Positions 9,407 through 21,625 of a stretch of 64,000 nucleotides of DNA are shown piece after piece. The position numbers and the translations under genes are program-made. The stretch comes from Zerene cesonia. Lineage: Eukaryota; Arthropoda; Insecta; Lepidoptera; Pieridae. Every line of letters starts with the position of its first letter. The first letter of the stretch is position 1. The DNA lies in assembly GCF_012273895.1 (NCBI RefSeq), contig NC_052105.1, positions 5,370,716 through 5,434,715 on the forward strand. The letters are read 5' to 3'. Under the pieces are notes generated by a model. The model made no database searches. It was not told the origin of the DNA and saw nothing but the letters and a program-made list of their open reading frames with translations.

Positions 9407-10807
9407 TAGTGATGTACAAAAGTAATTAGATGTCGATACAATTTTTGCTAAAAATAGATTCAATTGTCGTTCAACAAAAGGTGTGCTTTGACAATAAAAC
9501 ATTTTGCTATCGTGCTATTTCATGAGACTTTGTTTAAAAAACGGAAGATATAGTGCAATTGGGACAATCTTATTATGAAGCATGGATTTTAATTTCAGGC
9601 TTATGTATACTAAAGTAATAAGAAAGTATTTGAAAGTAATGCTCACAGCTTAAATATTGTAGCAATATCAATACCTATAACGCAATAGATACAAATTGAA
9701 ATGCAAATCTAGGGCTTCCAGGAACGTTTATCGATATCCATATCGACTCGCACACAGCCTCGACAACATCATTAGTGTCGCCACGGGGCGCTCAGGTCAG
9801 AGAGGCGAGACAATCTGTCAAAATGGAAAGAATCACACAGCCTACGTCTCGTACCGCCGCCCTATTAATCATATTTCGACGTTTTTTTACAATTTCCTAA
9901 CTTATGTTCTTCGCATAATAGCTACTTTAAACGGCGCGAACGTAGCGACCTTAACTCAAGGGCACAGAGTTCAAAATTGAACGCTATTCGCCCGTCGAGC
10001 ACTTGTCATTTGATTGCAGTTGTCATGTTTCAATGATAAAATCTTGACGAAAATTTTTGTTTGACGGGGTCAAAATAAGAACACGGTCTTCAATTACCTT
10101 TGACACGTGCAATGTAAATGCGCAATTTGCCTCGTTTCTGAGATCATGTCTAGATATCATTAGTATAGTGTTATTTCATAATGTTTGCTGAAATTCAACC
10201 TTTGTTAAACAAATTGCTTTTATTGATCGTAAAATCTGTGATTGTTTTTCGTTTGAACAGCTTGAACGAATACAAGTTACGAACATTACGGCTTCAATTT
10301 TAAGCCATTTACGATTAAAGGTGTAAGATAGTTATAGTGTAAAATAAAAGTATGCATCGATATTTAATTCTTCAATTACAATAATTTCAATTTTTATTAT
10401 GATAACATTTTCTTAACTAATTAAATAATAAAAATAGCGAATTTACTTAATTGAAATTTTAATGATATTTGAATAAATTTCAGAGCGATATAAACTCGAA
10501 AAGACTGGACACTACAGCTTTTCAAGTTTCTTTAATTATAAAAACAATTTGTCTCTCCTTAACATCATAATTATCAATGGCATTCGCATCTAAGATCGTT
10601 ATCTATTGACCTCCAGCTGGTTCATCTCAACCACTTGATAATATCTTATCGGTTTCTACACTGATATTTGTTAATCTCATATATGTGATATTATTTCATT
10701 AATAAACCCCTTGAAGGTCCCGCGTAAAACCAGGATATTTTGTATTGATTTACTACTTACACTAAACAGACTATTTTTTCACTTTATTATAGCGTGAACA
10801 TTTTTTT
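9407..10807. other. No gene seen; CpG-rich patch at about 9740-9860
   Basis: The open frame at 9696-9980 (94 codons) covers a CpG-rich patch around 9740-9860. I do not recognise its product, and it has no clear splice context. The rest is plain AT-rich DNA. Confidence 0.4.
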
Positions 10808-10967
10808 GAAGTGAAACTTCTTTAGAATCGTTGTGATTTCAAACCTGATACAACGGAAAAACGACAGGTAAGAGACACAAATACAAAAATGTGTAGAATG
10901 AAGCCGGCAAAGAATAAGACAGAATTATACATACTATTTTATATATATTCTACTGAAGTTTCACTTC
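10808..10967. mobile_element. MITE-like element with palindromic ends (160 bp)
   Basis: GAAGTGAAACTTC (10808-10820) faces its reverse complement GAAGTTTCACTTC (10955-10967). The match continues inward to give about 21 bp with two mismatches. The interior contains GTAGAATGAAGCCGGCAAAG, a sequence I associate with a common lepidopteran repeat. It encodes nothing. A clear target duplication is not visible, so the exact outer limits are uncertain. Confidence 0.55.
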
Positions 10968-11004
10968 TATCGTGTTTGAATCGCACACACACATTTTTTA
11001 TACT

Positions 11005-11107
11005 ACTTGACTTTTGGGGCATAAATTTGGCAGAGAGATAATCACTATATAGGTAGGATATAAGGATCTATATTGACCGCGCAAGCGAAGCTGCGGGCAA
11101 CAACTAG
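11005..11107 (+). mobile_element. Helitron 3' end, family H
   Basis: The sequence ends GCGGGCAACAACTAG followed by T. Just before it is a hairpin of CCGC (within GACCGCGCAAGCGAAG) with GCGG. The upstream part ATAAATTTGGCAGAGAGATA matches the body of a common lepidopteran Helitron type, from memory. The 5' end is not identified. A 20-base run of A lies at 11128-11147. Confidence 0.55.
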
Positions 11108-11745
11108 TTATTTATAAATATAGTATTAAAAAAAAAAAAAAAAAAAATTCATTATTAATATCTTATTCACAGTATTCAATTTTTTCTCAGTCACTATGTC
11201 CTGTAAAATAGATTAGGTATCAAATTTTTTCCAACTAAAATACAACAAAGCAAGAGACGTTGTTAAAACGTATTTCATTTATTGTTTTTTTAATTTATCT
11301 CCATACCTATATCTATTATTTTACGCTAGCATACCTTTCCATTAACGTAAGACGAAATGTTATTCCGTACAAATCTCATATTGAAGGCATTTGTTTTGAT
11401 TGATCACGCGTCACTAGATGTTGATAACAAATTCTGACACCTAAACGAGTAGAAAAAACATGTACCATTTTGCATACCAGATTTATGGTAATGTGCGTAA
11501 GATTTATTGTTTAATGTTTGACAGAAGTCGTGATTACGTTTTTTAGATCGTATATTCTTCAATGAAAAATAATATTTATAGGGTACCTAGAGCTTATTTA
11601 CATCTATGTTGTAGGGTCAAGAAGTTGAGAATAATGTTTCAATCCTAGTACTGGATTAAATAATAGTCAAATATATTCATAAAAGTTTATATTTTATTAA
11701 CAAATTAATAGGGAAATCATCTTCACTGCATAGTATTAAGAAAAA

Positions 11746-11913
11746 TCGCTTCCCGCGATGTATGTATGTATGCTTAGATCTTTTAAAAACCACAACGGAT
11801 TTTGATGATGGTTTTTAATAGATGGAGTGATTCATTAGGAAGCTTCATATGTATTTTAACATTTATTAAATTACTCCGAAATTAACGCGTGTGAAGCCGG
11901 GCGCAAAAGCTAG
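11746..11913 (+). mobile_element. Helitron-like element, family F
   Basis: It starts near TCGCTTCCCGCGATG, continues TATGCTTAGATCTTTTAAAA and ends GCGCAAAAGCTAG followed by T. A weak subterminal hairpin surrounds GTGTGAAGCCGGGCGC. Related copies end at 28852 and 61218. The 5' limit is an estimate. Confidence 0.6.
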
Positions 11914-12524
11914 TGAACAACAAGATAGAAAAAGGAACTCGACAGTGATTTATCAATACATAAATGTATTAAAGAAACAAAATACCCATAGAAATAATTA
12001 ATGGCCAATTGTAAATCAGAAAATATTTAAAAATGTCTAGACTCGACTGCGACAGCGCAGTATGTATAGACAGTAACGTTTCTCAAGTGTATATTAATAT
12101 TTATGTATATAATATACGCCAAATAAATGAGACATGAGATGTTGATGAAATCATCAGAATGGTGGTAGTGATATAGGCTTTATAAATTAATAAAATGGCT
12201 CCTGTAAATTAAAAAAAAAAATACTGCGAGTGTTTTTTTTTTACCCTGGCTGATATCCACATCAAATGAAAGATCTTAATGTTATTATAAAAAGGGAGTC
12301 GGGTTTTTAATTTTCCTAATAATTATTATTTTTTATTTATTAATACAAACAATTAGAACGGAATCTCACGGCCTCCGTTACAACACATATTTCGTCGATG
12401 TGAAATGGGAGTAAAAGAGTTTATATTCATATGTCGCATTGTCTTTGATATGCAAAAGTGTTGCGCAGTGGGGAGCTGGCTGTGGAATTCACTGTATGAT
12501 CTTAAATATTTAAATCCCTATTGA
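11914..12524. other. AT-rich stretch, no gene seen
   Basis: No recognisable coding or repeat structure, apart from short A and T runs near 12210-12240. Confidence 0.5.
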
Positions 12525-12712
12525 TCATGCGAAACTTGCTCTGTCTCTTCTTCATGCCTAAACCACTGAACTAATTCGGATGAAATGGATGGATGAAAAT
12601 TGTAACAACTAGACCAAAGAAATCATAAAAATCGGTTCACCCAGTGAAAAGTTAACAAACACAAAAAATGCAGGCGAATTGATAAACTCCTTTTTTAGGG
12701 TCGGGTGAAAAA
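12525..12712 (+). repeat. Dispersed repeat G, longer copy
   Basis: The right end GGCGAATTGATAAACTCC followed by TTTTTTAGGGTCGG is the complement of the fragment at 1395-1450. Upstream lies AAACCACTGAACTAATTCGG, a phrase seen in many insect repeats near their start. The class is unknown and the left border is approximate. Confidence 0.5.
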
Positions 12713-13044
12713 TTTACTTAAAATATTTTATTTCATTCAATTGCTATGAGGTACGAACAATTAATAGTAAAGTTCAATGAAAAGAATTAATTCAATAAAT
12801 ATTAGCCAGCCCTCGAACTATAAATTTGCATACCGTGTGATTTGTCAATAAATGACATGATGTAATTGCTAAGTGGGATAGAAATGTCTGTTTTTGTGGT
12901 CTTGTTCTTGATAAAAAGCTATTGTAACTTCAATTTATGAGTTCCACATACAATTTATTGTGGGATTAGATATATTCCACGGAAACGTTTTCTTTTCAAC
13001 ACCTTCATAGACAATTGTTAATCCCGTGTAATATATAAATGCAA

Positions 13045-13074
13045 GTGTGTATGTGTGTGCATTTGTGTGTGTGT
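13045..13074. repeat. Imperfect (GT)n microsatellite
   Basis: GTGTGTATGTGTGTGCATTT followed by (GT)n. It is a simple repeat with no other function visible. Confidence 0.8.
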
Positions 13075-13180
13075 TCAATAACGCTAGAATCATTGCATTG
13101 ATTATAATGAACAAAATCGCAAAACTATGAGGTGGTTATATTGTAAGACCTTAATAAAAACGAGCATTGTTTTTTAACTT

Positions 13181-13404
13181 TCTTTATGTCATCGTGGGCA
13201 ATGGAGCTGGTGCGTCACCTGATGGTAATCGCTGCTACCGTCCATGAATATTTGGAGAGGCGTAAGGCGTTTCATTGCAGATCTTGCCTCTACAAATGGA
13301 TTAGCGACTTTAAACTGTAAAGGAATTAATAAAGGACTGACGATAGGAATGAAGGAAAGGACAAGGAATGAAGGAAAGGGTAGGGAAAAGGATATGGGCC
13401 TTCG
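13181..13404 (+). mobile_element. Short retroposed element, family S
   Basis: It shares the family order: TTTATGTCAT, GGGCAATGGAGCTGGTG, CCTGATGGTAATCGCTG, CCATGAATATTTGGAGAGGC, then a purine-rich tail of GGAATGAAGGAAAGG units. The 3' part seen in the copy at 879-1185 is missing. Open frames on either strand here (78 and 100 codons) follow repeat sequence and are not genes. Confidence 0.65.
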
Positions 13405-14260
13405 TCATTTAAACTACTTGAGTTATTTAATGTACATTTGTAGAAGGTTGTCTCAATATTTGGGTGTAAAAATGCAATAGTTCCGGTGAACTGAAAATAC
13501 GAATTACAGTATAAAAACGTGAAGAAAGAAATAATAAAAGAATGAGTGCTTCTCAGGTATTCTTTACTTTGGTCTATGTTCCTAACAGATGTAGATTTCG
13601 TTGTAGCTATATAAATAAAAAGTATCATCTGTCTATTTCATCATCAAATTACTTATTCAGTTTAGGCCGATATTTAATCCCATATGTCACTTACTCACCG
13701 CCTGTGGCTTCACCTACATAGTCAAGGGAAAATATTCCTGGAGTTTATTGCGCACAGTTCTTGTCCCCAATTTCTGGGAAAAAAAAACTTTTTTTTGTCA
13801 CAAACTATGTACCGAGTTTCAATAAATTCTGTTCAGTGGTATTGGCGTGAAACAGAGACAGAGTTATTTTTCCATTTATCCCATCAGTAGATAATATTTC
13901 CAACCAGAATCCGACTTCCCTACCAAATTAAGATGCACTATGAGTATCAATTTATCCAACAATAATAGAAACCAAGCAACACAACATTGTCTCAGCAGCC
14001 GGCAACTAAAAAGAGTAGATTCGCCACACTGCGGTTTCGGGATATTGCCTTATACCTCAACATGTAAGTAGTTTTCTAACGTGCCGCCAATTGTGGGGTC
14101 TGGAGATGAGGATATGGAAACAAACATTATAAGACAGGAATCTTACGATGAACCAACAAGAACTTTATTAAGAAAGCAACATCAGTATCCAGAAGTAAAA
14201 ATATAATGATCGGAATTAATATAAATAAAAGAATAAATGAACTATCTCACCTCGCCCTAT
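13405..14260. other. No gene seen
   Basis: A GC-richer patch at about 14010-14110 (GCGGTTTCGGGATATTGCC) has no recognised identity. The 68-codon frame at 13684-13890 looks like chance. Confidence 0.4.
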
Positions 14261-14318
14261 TGTTCCTGAGATAGGCGCGTTCAAACAGACAAAAGCTCTG
14301 TATTATATTATTAGTAAA
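14261..14318 (-). mobile_element. Helitron family B, 5' fragment
   Basis: Reverse-complemented, this reads TAATATAATACAGAGC then TTTGTCTGTTTGAACGCGCC and ATCTCAGGAACA. That is the 5' part of family B (full copy at 15718-15881). The 3' part is missing. Confidence 0.5.
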
Positions 14319-14561
14319 GTTTATTTGTGATAAATAATGTCTACAAATGCAAAATATAAGCGTCTAATCAACTCCCTATTCATATATTGCCCATTATAAT
14401 CACAATTTTTCGTTTAATCACAAGAGTGAGAAATAATATTTAATATTGCTAAGCTTATCATTCAAGTGTCGGTGCGTGTGTCACCTAATATATCAGTGAT
14501 AACAGTTATATCACTGTAATCACGACTTCGAGTGTAAACATATGGTTATTTTCTCAGTGAC

Positions 14562-14594
14562 TTATAAAACAGCGTTAACTACGCTGTTTTATAA
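14562..14594. repeat. Perfect 14-bp inverted repeat, 5-nt loop
   Basis: TTATAAAACAGCGT (14562-14575) is exactly complementary to 14581-14594 around the loop TAACT. It is strong enough for a cruciform or an RNA hairpin but too short for an animal pre-miRNA. Confidence 0.85.
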
Positions 14595-14959
14595 ATATAA
14601 AAATCTATGGAGATCTATATAATATACTATAACTCTTGGGATCTTCAAAATTTTCGGAATGCACTTTCAGATTATAAATAATGTGTTTCTAAATGTATAA
14701 TACTCGCGTAAAATCAAATACGAGAAAATACTACTGGAATGTATGTCAAGTTTTTACATTTAAAATTATTCGAACATCATTTTCAGTATGTCACGAACCA
14801 CTACAACAATATATTATCAATATTTAATCTATATTAATAAAGTGTATTGTAAATGAATTAAAAATTAAAATACAATTTATCGTAAATATGGTGTATTCCA
14901 TTTCCATATTTATAATGGCTCAAAATACAACTACTATACTATATAATTTATATCTATAA

Positions 14960-15117
14960 CCAGCTGCGCCCGGGGTTTCACCAGCGTAAGTCAATATCTC
15001 GTAGGAATATCGGGATAAAAAGTTGTCTATGTGTTATTCCAGTTGTCCAGCTATCTACGTACCAAATGTCATTGCAATCGGTTCTGTAATTTTTGCGAGT
15101 AAAAAACTAGGATAGGA
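14960..15117 (-). mobile_element. Helitron family A, decayed copy
   Basis: The 3' end reads GGCGCAGCTGG on the minus strand (CTGG fits the CTRR rule). The hairpin is decayed. The body matches family A through ACGTAGATAGCTGGACAACT. The 5' part is shortened by about 40 bases relative to intact copies, although the TCCTA start is still present at 15117. Confidence 0.65.
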
Positions 15118-15717
15118 TTAACCAAATTGTTAGCTCAATTTATCGGTAAAATAAATCCGTCTTAAGAATGTGTGATTGATCAGCAGCACACAGCACTAGA
15201 CGACATTTAATAATCGCTCCCTAAGGAAAATCGCAAAAGGCTTAATTTATAAGCAACTACGATTTATATAATTAAAAATTGTTAATTTGCTTTTTGTCCA
15301 TCTTTTATTGTGTAAAGGTTGCAATAAATCTTGTTTTGGTTTGATTTAATTTAATAATATATGTTCTTTTATTTAATTTGTATTTTTTATTATTACATGA
15401 ATGGGCGTCGGGTCTTGTAGTGTTAAATTAAACATTTAGTAATTATATAATAGTATTATTCTAACATGTTATAATTAACAAGGCAACCTGTATTAAAGTT
15501 AAATTTAATACAAAACTTTTTACAGACCTTTTTAAAAATTAGTATTTATTTTACAAATTAAACAATATGTTTCTTAATTAGGCATGCGATAGCTCGCTCG
15601 CTCTTGACTGACATTTTTAAATTAATTTAATTGAAATATAAAGTGCATGAATTCCATTCGAAATATGTATCAAGCGTATTTCTAAAACAGTTGGTGTTCT
15701 CAAATCATCGGTTCTAA

Positions 15718-15881
15718 TCTATACTAATAATATTATAAAGCTGAAGAGTTCGTTTGTTTGTTTGAACGCACTAATCTCAGGAACTACTGGTCCGATTTGA
15801 AAAATTCTTTCAGTGTTAGATAGCCCATTTATCGAGGAAGCCTATATATGTACCACGGGTGAACCCGCGACGGACCGCTAG
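15718..15881 (+). mobile_element. Non-autonomous Helitron, family B
   Basis: It begins TCTATACTAATAATATTATA and contains TTTGAACGCACTAATCTCAG and TTCTTTCAGTGTTAGATAG. It ends GGACCGCTAG followed by T. The 3' hairpin centres on CGGGTGAACCCG. Other copies or fragments are at 14261, 26419, 45233, 53735 and 62548. Confidence 0.75.
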
Positions 15882-16892
15882 TTAATGACATTCTTAATTA
15901 AAAATAATATTTTTAAAACGCTGTCATCTTATGCCATGGAACAAACTATGTCCTTCCGCTTCCTTTCGGAAGTGTTTCTGTTGACAAGCGAAATTAATAT
16001 TGTAAACGAAAAGGGGGCGATACGAAACAAACATTGTGACAGAACAAAGCATTTCTTAACCTTCATAGAGTGAGTTTTAAAAAATAATAAATAGGTCAAT
16101 AAGATTATTTTTCTAATTAGGTACCTATACTTCTCTTAATTTATGTTCTTTTGCCTTGATATATTTACACTATTTATGTTCTTGTCTCAAAATAATTCAT
16201 GCAAAAAACTATTTATCCAGTATAAATATAACTCAAATACTAATGCGTGCATATGTTAATTAAATTAGGTCAGAGGGAATAAAACAACTGTAAATAATAT
16301 TAAAAATCCGTATTGGTTAATTATCGTATTTACTATTAATATATTTTGATAAATAATACTATTTATTTGAAATGTTAATTGCGCGTGTTCGCTGAATAAA
16401 GATCAATTGAAATGAAATAAATCCTCACTAGGTATTTTTTACAATTTACACTTTAATTATTTGAAAAAAGGTAACGATAAATCTGATAGTCACTTCTCTA
16501 ATACATAGATAAAATAACCGTTGAAAAACGCAATGTATAGTTTCAAAAAATTTGCACAGAAATCATAAGCTGGATAGATAAGAGGATACTAAAGGTCCTC
16601 TAAGAGAATATATCGTAGGCTTGTGTAATGTTCGCTATGTCCATAGAAGACCGTGTCAGTTGTCATTCAATGTGGACAGTGATTACGGTCTCTAAGACTG
16701 GCGGGTTCGAAATATCAGTGTCTTGCAAGTTTAATTACATGTAGCTGCGATTACAAACAGATGGTACTTACAAGTATCTCTTGTGTGTGTTTCATTAAAT
16801 TGCGATTATTGACATTGAAATCTCGTCAAATGTGTATAAGGCTGACTTTTAATCAGTGTGCATCTGGTTAAACTAAGTTCCAAAGTTAAAAG
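15882..16892. other. AT-rich stretch, no gene seen
   Basis: No recognisable gene. The site GGCGGGTTCGAAAT near 16699 resembles a tRNA box B, but no box A or acceptor stem accompanies it. Confidence 0.5.
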
Positions 16893-17175
16893 GAATATTG
16901 AAAAAACCCATATTAATGTTCCCACTGCTGAGATACAGGCCTCTTATAAGGGATCAGGCCATAATCCACCACGCTGGCCAAGTGCGGGTTGGCAGATGTC
17001 ACATGTCGTCGAACTTTTTATTTTCGGACATGCCGGTTTTTTCACGATGTTTTCCTTCACCGTTTTAAGCAGTGGTTATGTTATTCACATGTGCAGATAA
17101 ATTGAAAAATCATTTATTTCCTGCACGCTCGCCCAGTCTCGAACCCCGACTTATCGATTTTGAAGTCCAATTGGA
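16893..17175 (-). mobile_element. tRNA-derived SINE, 5' end damaged
   Basis: On the minus strand it has a GGGGTTCGAGACT box B (about 17131-17145), the middle GTGAAGGAAAACATCGTGAA and the tail section CCAGCGTGGTGGATTATGG. The box A region is diverged or lost beyond about 17170. The plus-strand 80-codon frame through it is not a gene. Confidence 0.75.
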
Positions 17176-17280
17176 AAAATGGAAGTAAAAGAATTATCCT
17201 TTAATATTACTTTATTTAGTTAGTCTGATTGGCAGGCCATTATCGTGACTTACACGTATAAGCTCTTTATACGTACCCGC

Positions 17281-17328
17281 ATAATCCGGGACCTGACACC
17301 CGGTCAAGGGTCGTGCCCGTTTGATTAT
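17281..17328 (+). other. GC-rich patch with cloverleaf-like pairing
   Basis: ATAATC (17281-17286) pairs with GATTAT (17323-17328). Between them, CGGG pairs with CCCG (17287-17290/17299-17302) and GGG with CCC (17308-17310/17316-17318). The helices are short. It may be a conserved non-coding site instead of an RNA. No tRNA promoter boxes are present. Confidence 0.15.
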
Positions 17329-19681
17329 ACCCTTGTGTGACTATGGGAATTAGGGATTATCTTGGTTTCTTTTCTTGAAGTGGATGCAGTCTAGGAGCAC
17401 TATTTGCCCATAAATAATGTTTCATACGAATGTAATCTCGGGTAGATTCAATGCTGGATAGATTGATGTTATGATTGTTAAAATTTATAGGTTTCAAAAT
17501 AATTGTGGTTACTTTTTTTAATGGTAGATGGTATCTGAGATAACACAATACAAAAAACAGACGAAATTCTTAATAACAGTTCCCTTATCATTAATATGGA
17601 ATCGTGGAAATTGAGCTTAAAGTTTTAGAAAATTAAAATTGTATGTGAATGTAATACAAAATTGCGGAAATCCCGGTAATTTCATATTAAGTACTATTTC
17701 CAAAAATATTTTCATTTTTCAAAATGTACCTTATACATTGAAGCTTTTATCAGCGTTTTTTCTTGAGTCATCGTGCGCGAACATCAAGTAAATTTAATTA
17801 TATTCAACAATCACAACTAAATCACAGATATATGACACACATATGATTCATAATGAATTATTAGTTCAAAGAACCACTTGTATATATTATCTACGAGTAC
17901 CAAATGGTCCCTAAGGCACTTATCCTGAAGTGACCAATTCATTTATTTTTGGAGACAAGTCATACCTGCACTTGTATTTTAGAAGAAGCTACTGATTGGT
18001 AAGCAATTTACTTATTACAAACTATAACAAATTTTATTGGTACGAGTTAAAGTTCAAAATCAATTACAATCAGCTCGGCTGACAAATTTTAAAGATTTAA
18101 TAGGCTGGTGCAGCAGATTGAATTTATAACTTATGCCCCTCAAAATTCAGTTGATTGTTCAAAAGCAATCACAAGTCTGAGCTCATTGCGAACTGCATTT
18201 GAAACTGAACTCTCTACTGTCGAATTAAACGTGATAATACCGTGGCTTGAATATTATCTTTCATGGCGCTTAAAGTCGATTTAATCTATATCCGGTGCGG
18301 TTTCGGGATGAAAATATTTTTACTTATCTTAAGTGGTTGTATCTGCTTATTAATTAGCTTTAAAAGGAACACATAGAGCTGTCAAATGGAACACTTTGTC
18401 GGCGATTTCGACGAATAGATGATGACTGTATACGGACGTCACTTTCAAAGGAAAATTGCATTGTCACCTTATATTGCTTTTGACGTGCGTTTTTGAGAAA
18501 CTTAATGTTGTTAACCGACAGAGATATTGAGATTGGTAGTGAAACGGGACTAATGGAAGCAGAGATGTGGCATAGCTGGTATGGAGAGTATTGTAATTTT
18601 TCTATTCTGAAAATCTTTAAAAATATAAGGCTCTTGAAGCTGTCAACGCGAGGCACGTGACTAAACCTTGTCTGCGGTAAGGGATATTTGATGTGTAAGT
18701 ATCTTATAAATTCATCCCTTTCCTTCATGTTTTATGCAGTATTTAAATAATCTATTAATGTGCTATGTATTTTAGATTTGAAAGCGAGATAACTTTTCTT
18801 CTTAACAAATTATATACTCACCTTAATCTAACCACAGTATACAGAATGACAGATGTTTACTGTGATAACGTTACCAGAATTTGTTACTCTGTGCATTCCA
18901 TTTATTCGCAGCTAGAGTGGAAATTTCCAAACAAAAGTCAGGTTATTTACAACACGTAATTATCACCGTATCACCGAATGGACGACGCAGGTGACCGTTA
19001 AGACAATCAAGCACTTCCTGCATACGCAGAGATAATACATAGAAATTGTATATTAAAGTCACCTCATAAATATGTATATGTCTCGGTCTGTGGTCACAAA
19101 GCGTTGCACAATTTCTGTGTGGATGGCCCCGGTGGGGACAGGGAGAACTGTGGAGTCGGTCTTGCTTTGATATTACTGAAATACTATATTATGTCGTATC
19201 TGAAACTGACTTAACTGACTTATTTAGAAAAAAAATATTATAGTGTCACTATTTTGAGCCGCAATCATCCCAAATAATTTTCATTACCTCCTATGCAATT
19301 TCCCTTACTAAATATAGAACCCTTGTTAAGTTGCTTGATAAGTTCTTAAGCTATCTACAATGTTGTATCTACAATAGCTAATTGCTGTTCGTAGTATGAA
19401 TTAGATCAAGATCAAATTTTCATAATATGTGGCTTTCTGTTTATATAAATGAGTGAAAGATTATTATTTAGGGTAATTGCTTTATAGAAAGAATCCTTCA
19501 AAAAATTTGTTTTCTTAAAGCAAAGTAACGAGACAATTTTTGTAAACAAACCTAACATATTACAATTTAAAGTCTTGATAATATTTCTTTATTAAACTTA
19601 TGTATACAAGCTAATAATTAAGGTACCCAACTATTTTTTTTTTTTTTTGTTTATTTATATATATATATTTCAGATAACAGT
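17329..19681. other. No gene seen
   Basis: A 122-codon minus-strand frame at 18360-18728 is the longest repeat-free frame here. Its product has no recognisable domain, and its base composition does not differ clearly from the flanks, so I treat it as chance. No known repeat is recognised in this stretch. Confidence 0.4.
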
Positions 19682-19709
19682 AAGTATTACTTTGTTACCT
19701 GTAATACTT
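19682..19709. repeat. 9-bp perfect inverted repeat, 10-nt loop
   Basis: AAGTATTAC at 19682-19690 is complementary to GTAATACTT at 19701-19709. Confidence 0.7.
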
Positions 19710-19748
19710 GTCTGATTGTGTTATTCTCATCAAAAATCACGCTGTACA

Positions 19749-19940
19749 TCAGGTGTATATGCTTTTTTCCAAAAATAAATACTTAAAAAAAACACACGAA
19801 CATCCGCTCCATTCCTTTATTGTTCCACATAATATTGACGCAGAACCGCCAGCCGACGACGCGTAATAGAAAAATTGATCCGCGGCACACCGCACAAATA
19901 CATTCTTATCACGGTATACTGTACAACACAGCCTATTGTT
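19749..19940 (-). other. Coding-like patch without a start, unknown
   Basis: The minus frame is open for 63 codons without an internal stop. It has a GC-rich core around 19800-19890 whose translation includes YYASSAGGSASILCGT. The patch is cysteine-, serine- and glycine-rich, unlike random AT-rich translation. It could be an exon, an old transposon protein fragment or simply a GC-rich repeat, since the plus strand is also partly open. I recognise no family. Confidence 0.12.
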
Positions 19941-21625
19941 TCACCATCCACTATAACATATGCACACATTTATCACCCCTATCCAGAGCACAATAAGGCA
20001 CCATTTCCTATACAGCTACAGGGCCCTTTGATTCCCTGTAATTTAATGAAGAAATGTATGTGGTGGCGTTATACATGTTTTTGTTAGACAATGATCATAC
20101 ACCGCAAATTCACTGACAATGTTTTTCTTTATTAAATGTCAATGTGGATGTTAGTTTAGTGGTCGAGTGTCGTTGTACGATGGGATGGTTGAGTCACTGA
20201 AAATATTTCATTCTCCATTGTAATTGGTCTAACATTAAAGTGGTTAATGATCCATTGGCACCTATATTGAAAACATTTTTTTATTTGAAATGGTTGTTGC
20301 TTGTAATTGCTTTGAGATCGACGAACTTTATATCTCCTTAATAAATCAAAGAAGAAATTTTCTCATCGCAAATATTGAATTTGCCACATATTGGCACAAC
20401 CTTCTTTTCTCACTCGGTTAAGCTAGTTACAACAAATATTACCCAATAGGGTCACGCTACACGGAAAGTGCTACGGAAGGAAACTGAGGAAGTAAGCCAA
20501 CACGCCAGTTATTGCCACTGGCTTGGCAACGGAATCCATTCTGATTATATACGTCGACTAGTTGTAGCGTGCGGCTCCGTCTGTCTTTACTAAAATCAAG
20601 CTACTTCAAGTGATACTACTTTGAGATACAGCATCATGCTAGCTATACTTAAGAATTGTTGTTTTTTACTGCAATAAGATGACAACAATTTTAATAGTTT
20701 TCACTCTGAACTACTTTTGTAAGCAAAAATATCTGTTATGTCTTAAACATTTAATTTAAAAGCTATATAAATAGTAAAATTACAATGGAAGTAATCCAGA
20801 TAAACCCATGTACTATTTCAATAGTTTCATAAAATTAATTAATTAATTAATTATCTATCGTGGTAATAGTAGCCCATACATACATAAATTTACAATTCAA
20901 TAGATTCCAAACAAAGAGATTAAATTATAATTAAACCATAATCAACTTAACTTTCATTAATAACATTATTAGTACTTATCATAAATTCACAATTAAAATT
21001 ATATATTTTTATATCATATATTTTATACTAATTTAAAATTACAGCGACGCACCAATTAACATCACCAAAAATACATAAATCACAACGTATAAGACAAACA
21101 TATTAAATATAAAGATACATCAATGACTGTGAAAGTGCATTAAATACATCAAATGTACCGACCCAGTATTGACACGGGATCGTAAACGCTGATGATGATA
21201 GGTTATTCTTGCAAGACGTTATATCATAAAACTGACGACATTCTTTGACGAGGTAAGCTGTACGTAAATTTGTAATGAAAAATTACTGTCTTGTAAGGCA
21301 TTGTCATAATGATGTTGCGACGTAAACCCTCGCATTTACATTTACATGGTAATATAATAATTGTAGAAAGCTGCAATTATTATTCCTACGTTTCAAGAGA
21401 AATATCTTAATAAATTGGGTATATTTTATGAATTTGTTGCCAGTATGGTGCACACTTTAATCCTAATGAAACAAAAAACATACCAAGAAATAGACTTCAG
21501 ACGACAGTTTAAGCAAATTACGTTGGTTTTATAATTAATTATCGCTGTGCTAGGGTAAACCTTTGTTACAGGGGTCATTCGTCCGTTCATTTATTGATTT
21601 ATATACATATTACCTTTATTGTTCA
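19941..21625. other. No gene seen
   Basis: A GC-richer patch lies at 20450-20600 (around CACGCCAGTTATTGCCACTG). A (TTAA)n-type simple repeat is at about 20836-20855. Neither can be assigned a function. Confidence 0.45.

Noticed and set aside
16690..16720. Box B-like GGGTTCGAAAT, possible tRNA gene
   Set aside because: No box A at the right distance and no pairing acceptor stem.
18360..18728. 122-codon minus-strand frame
   Set aside because: No recognisable domain, composition like the flanks, and no splice or promoter context, so chance is the simplest reading.
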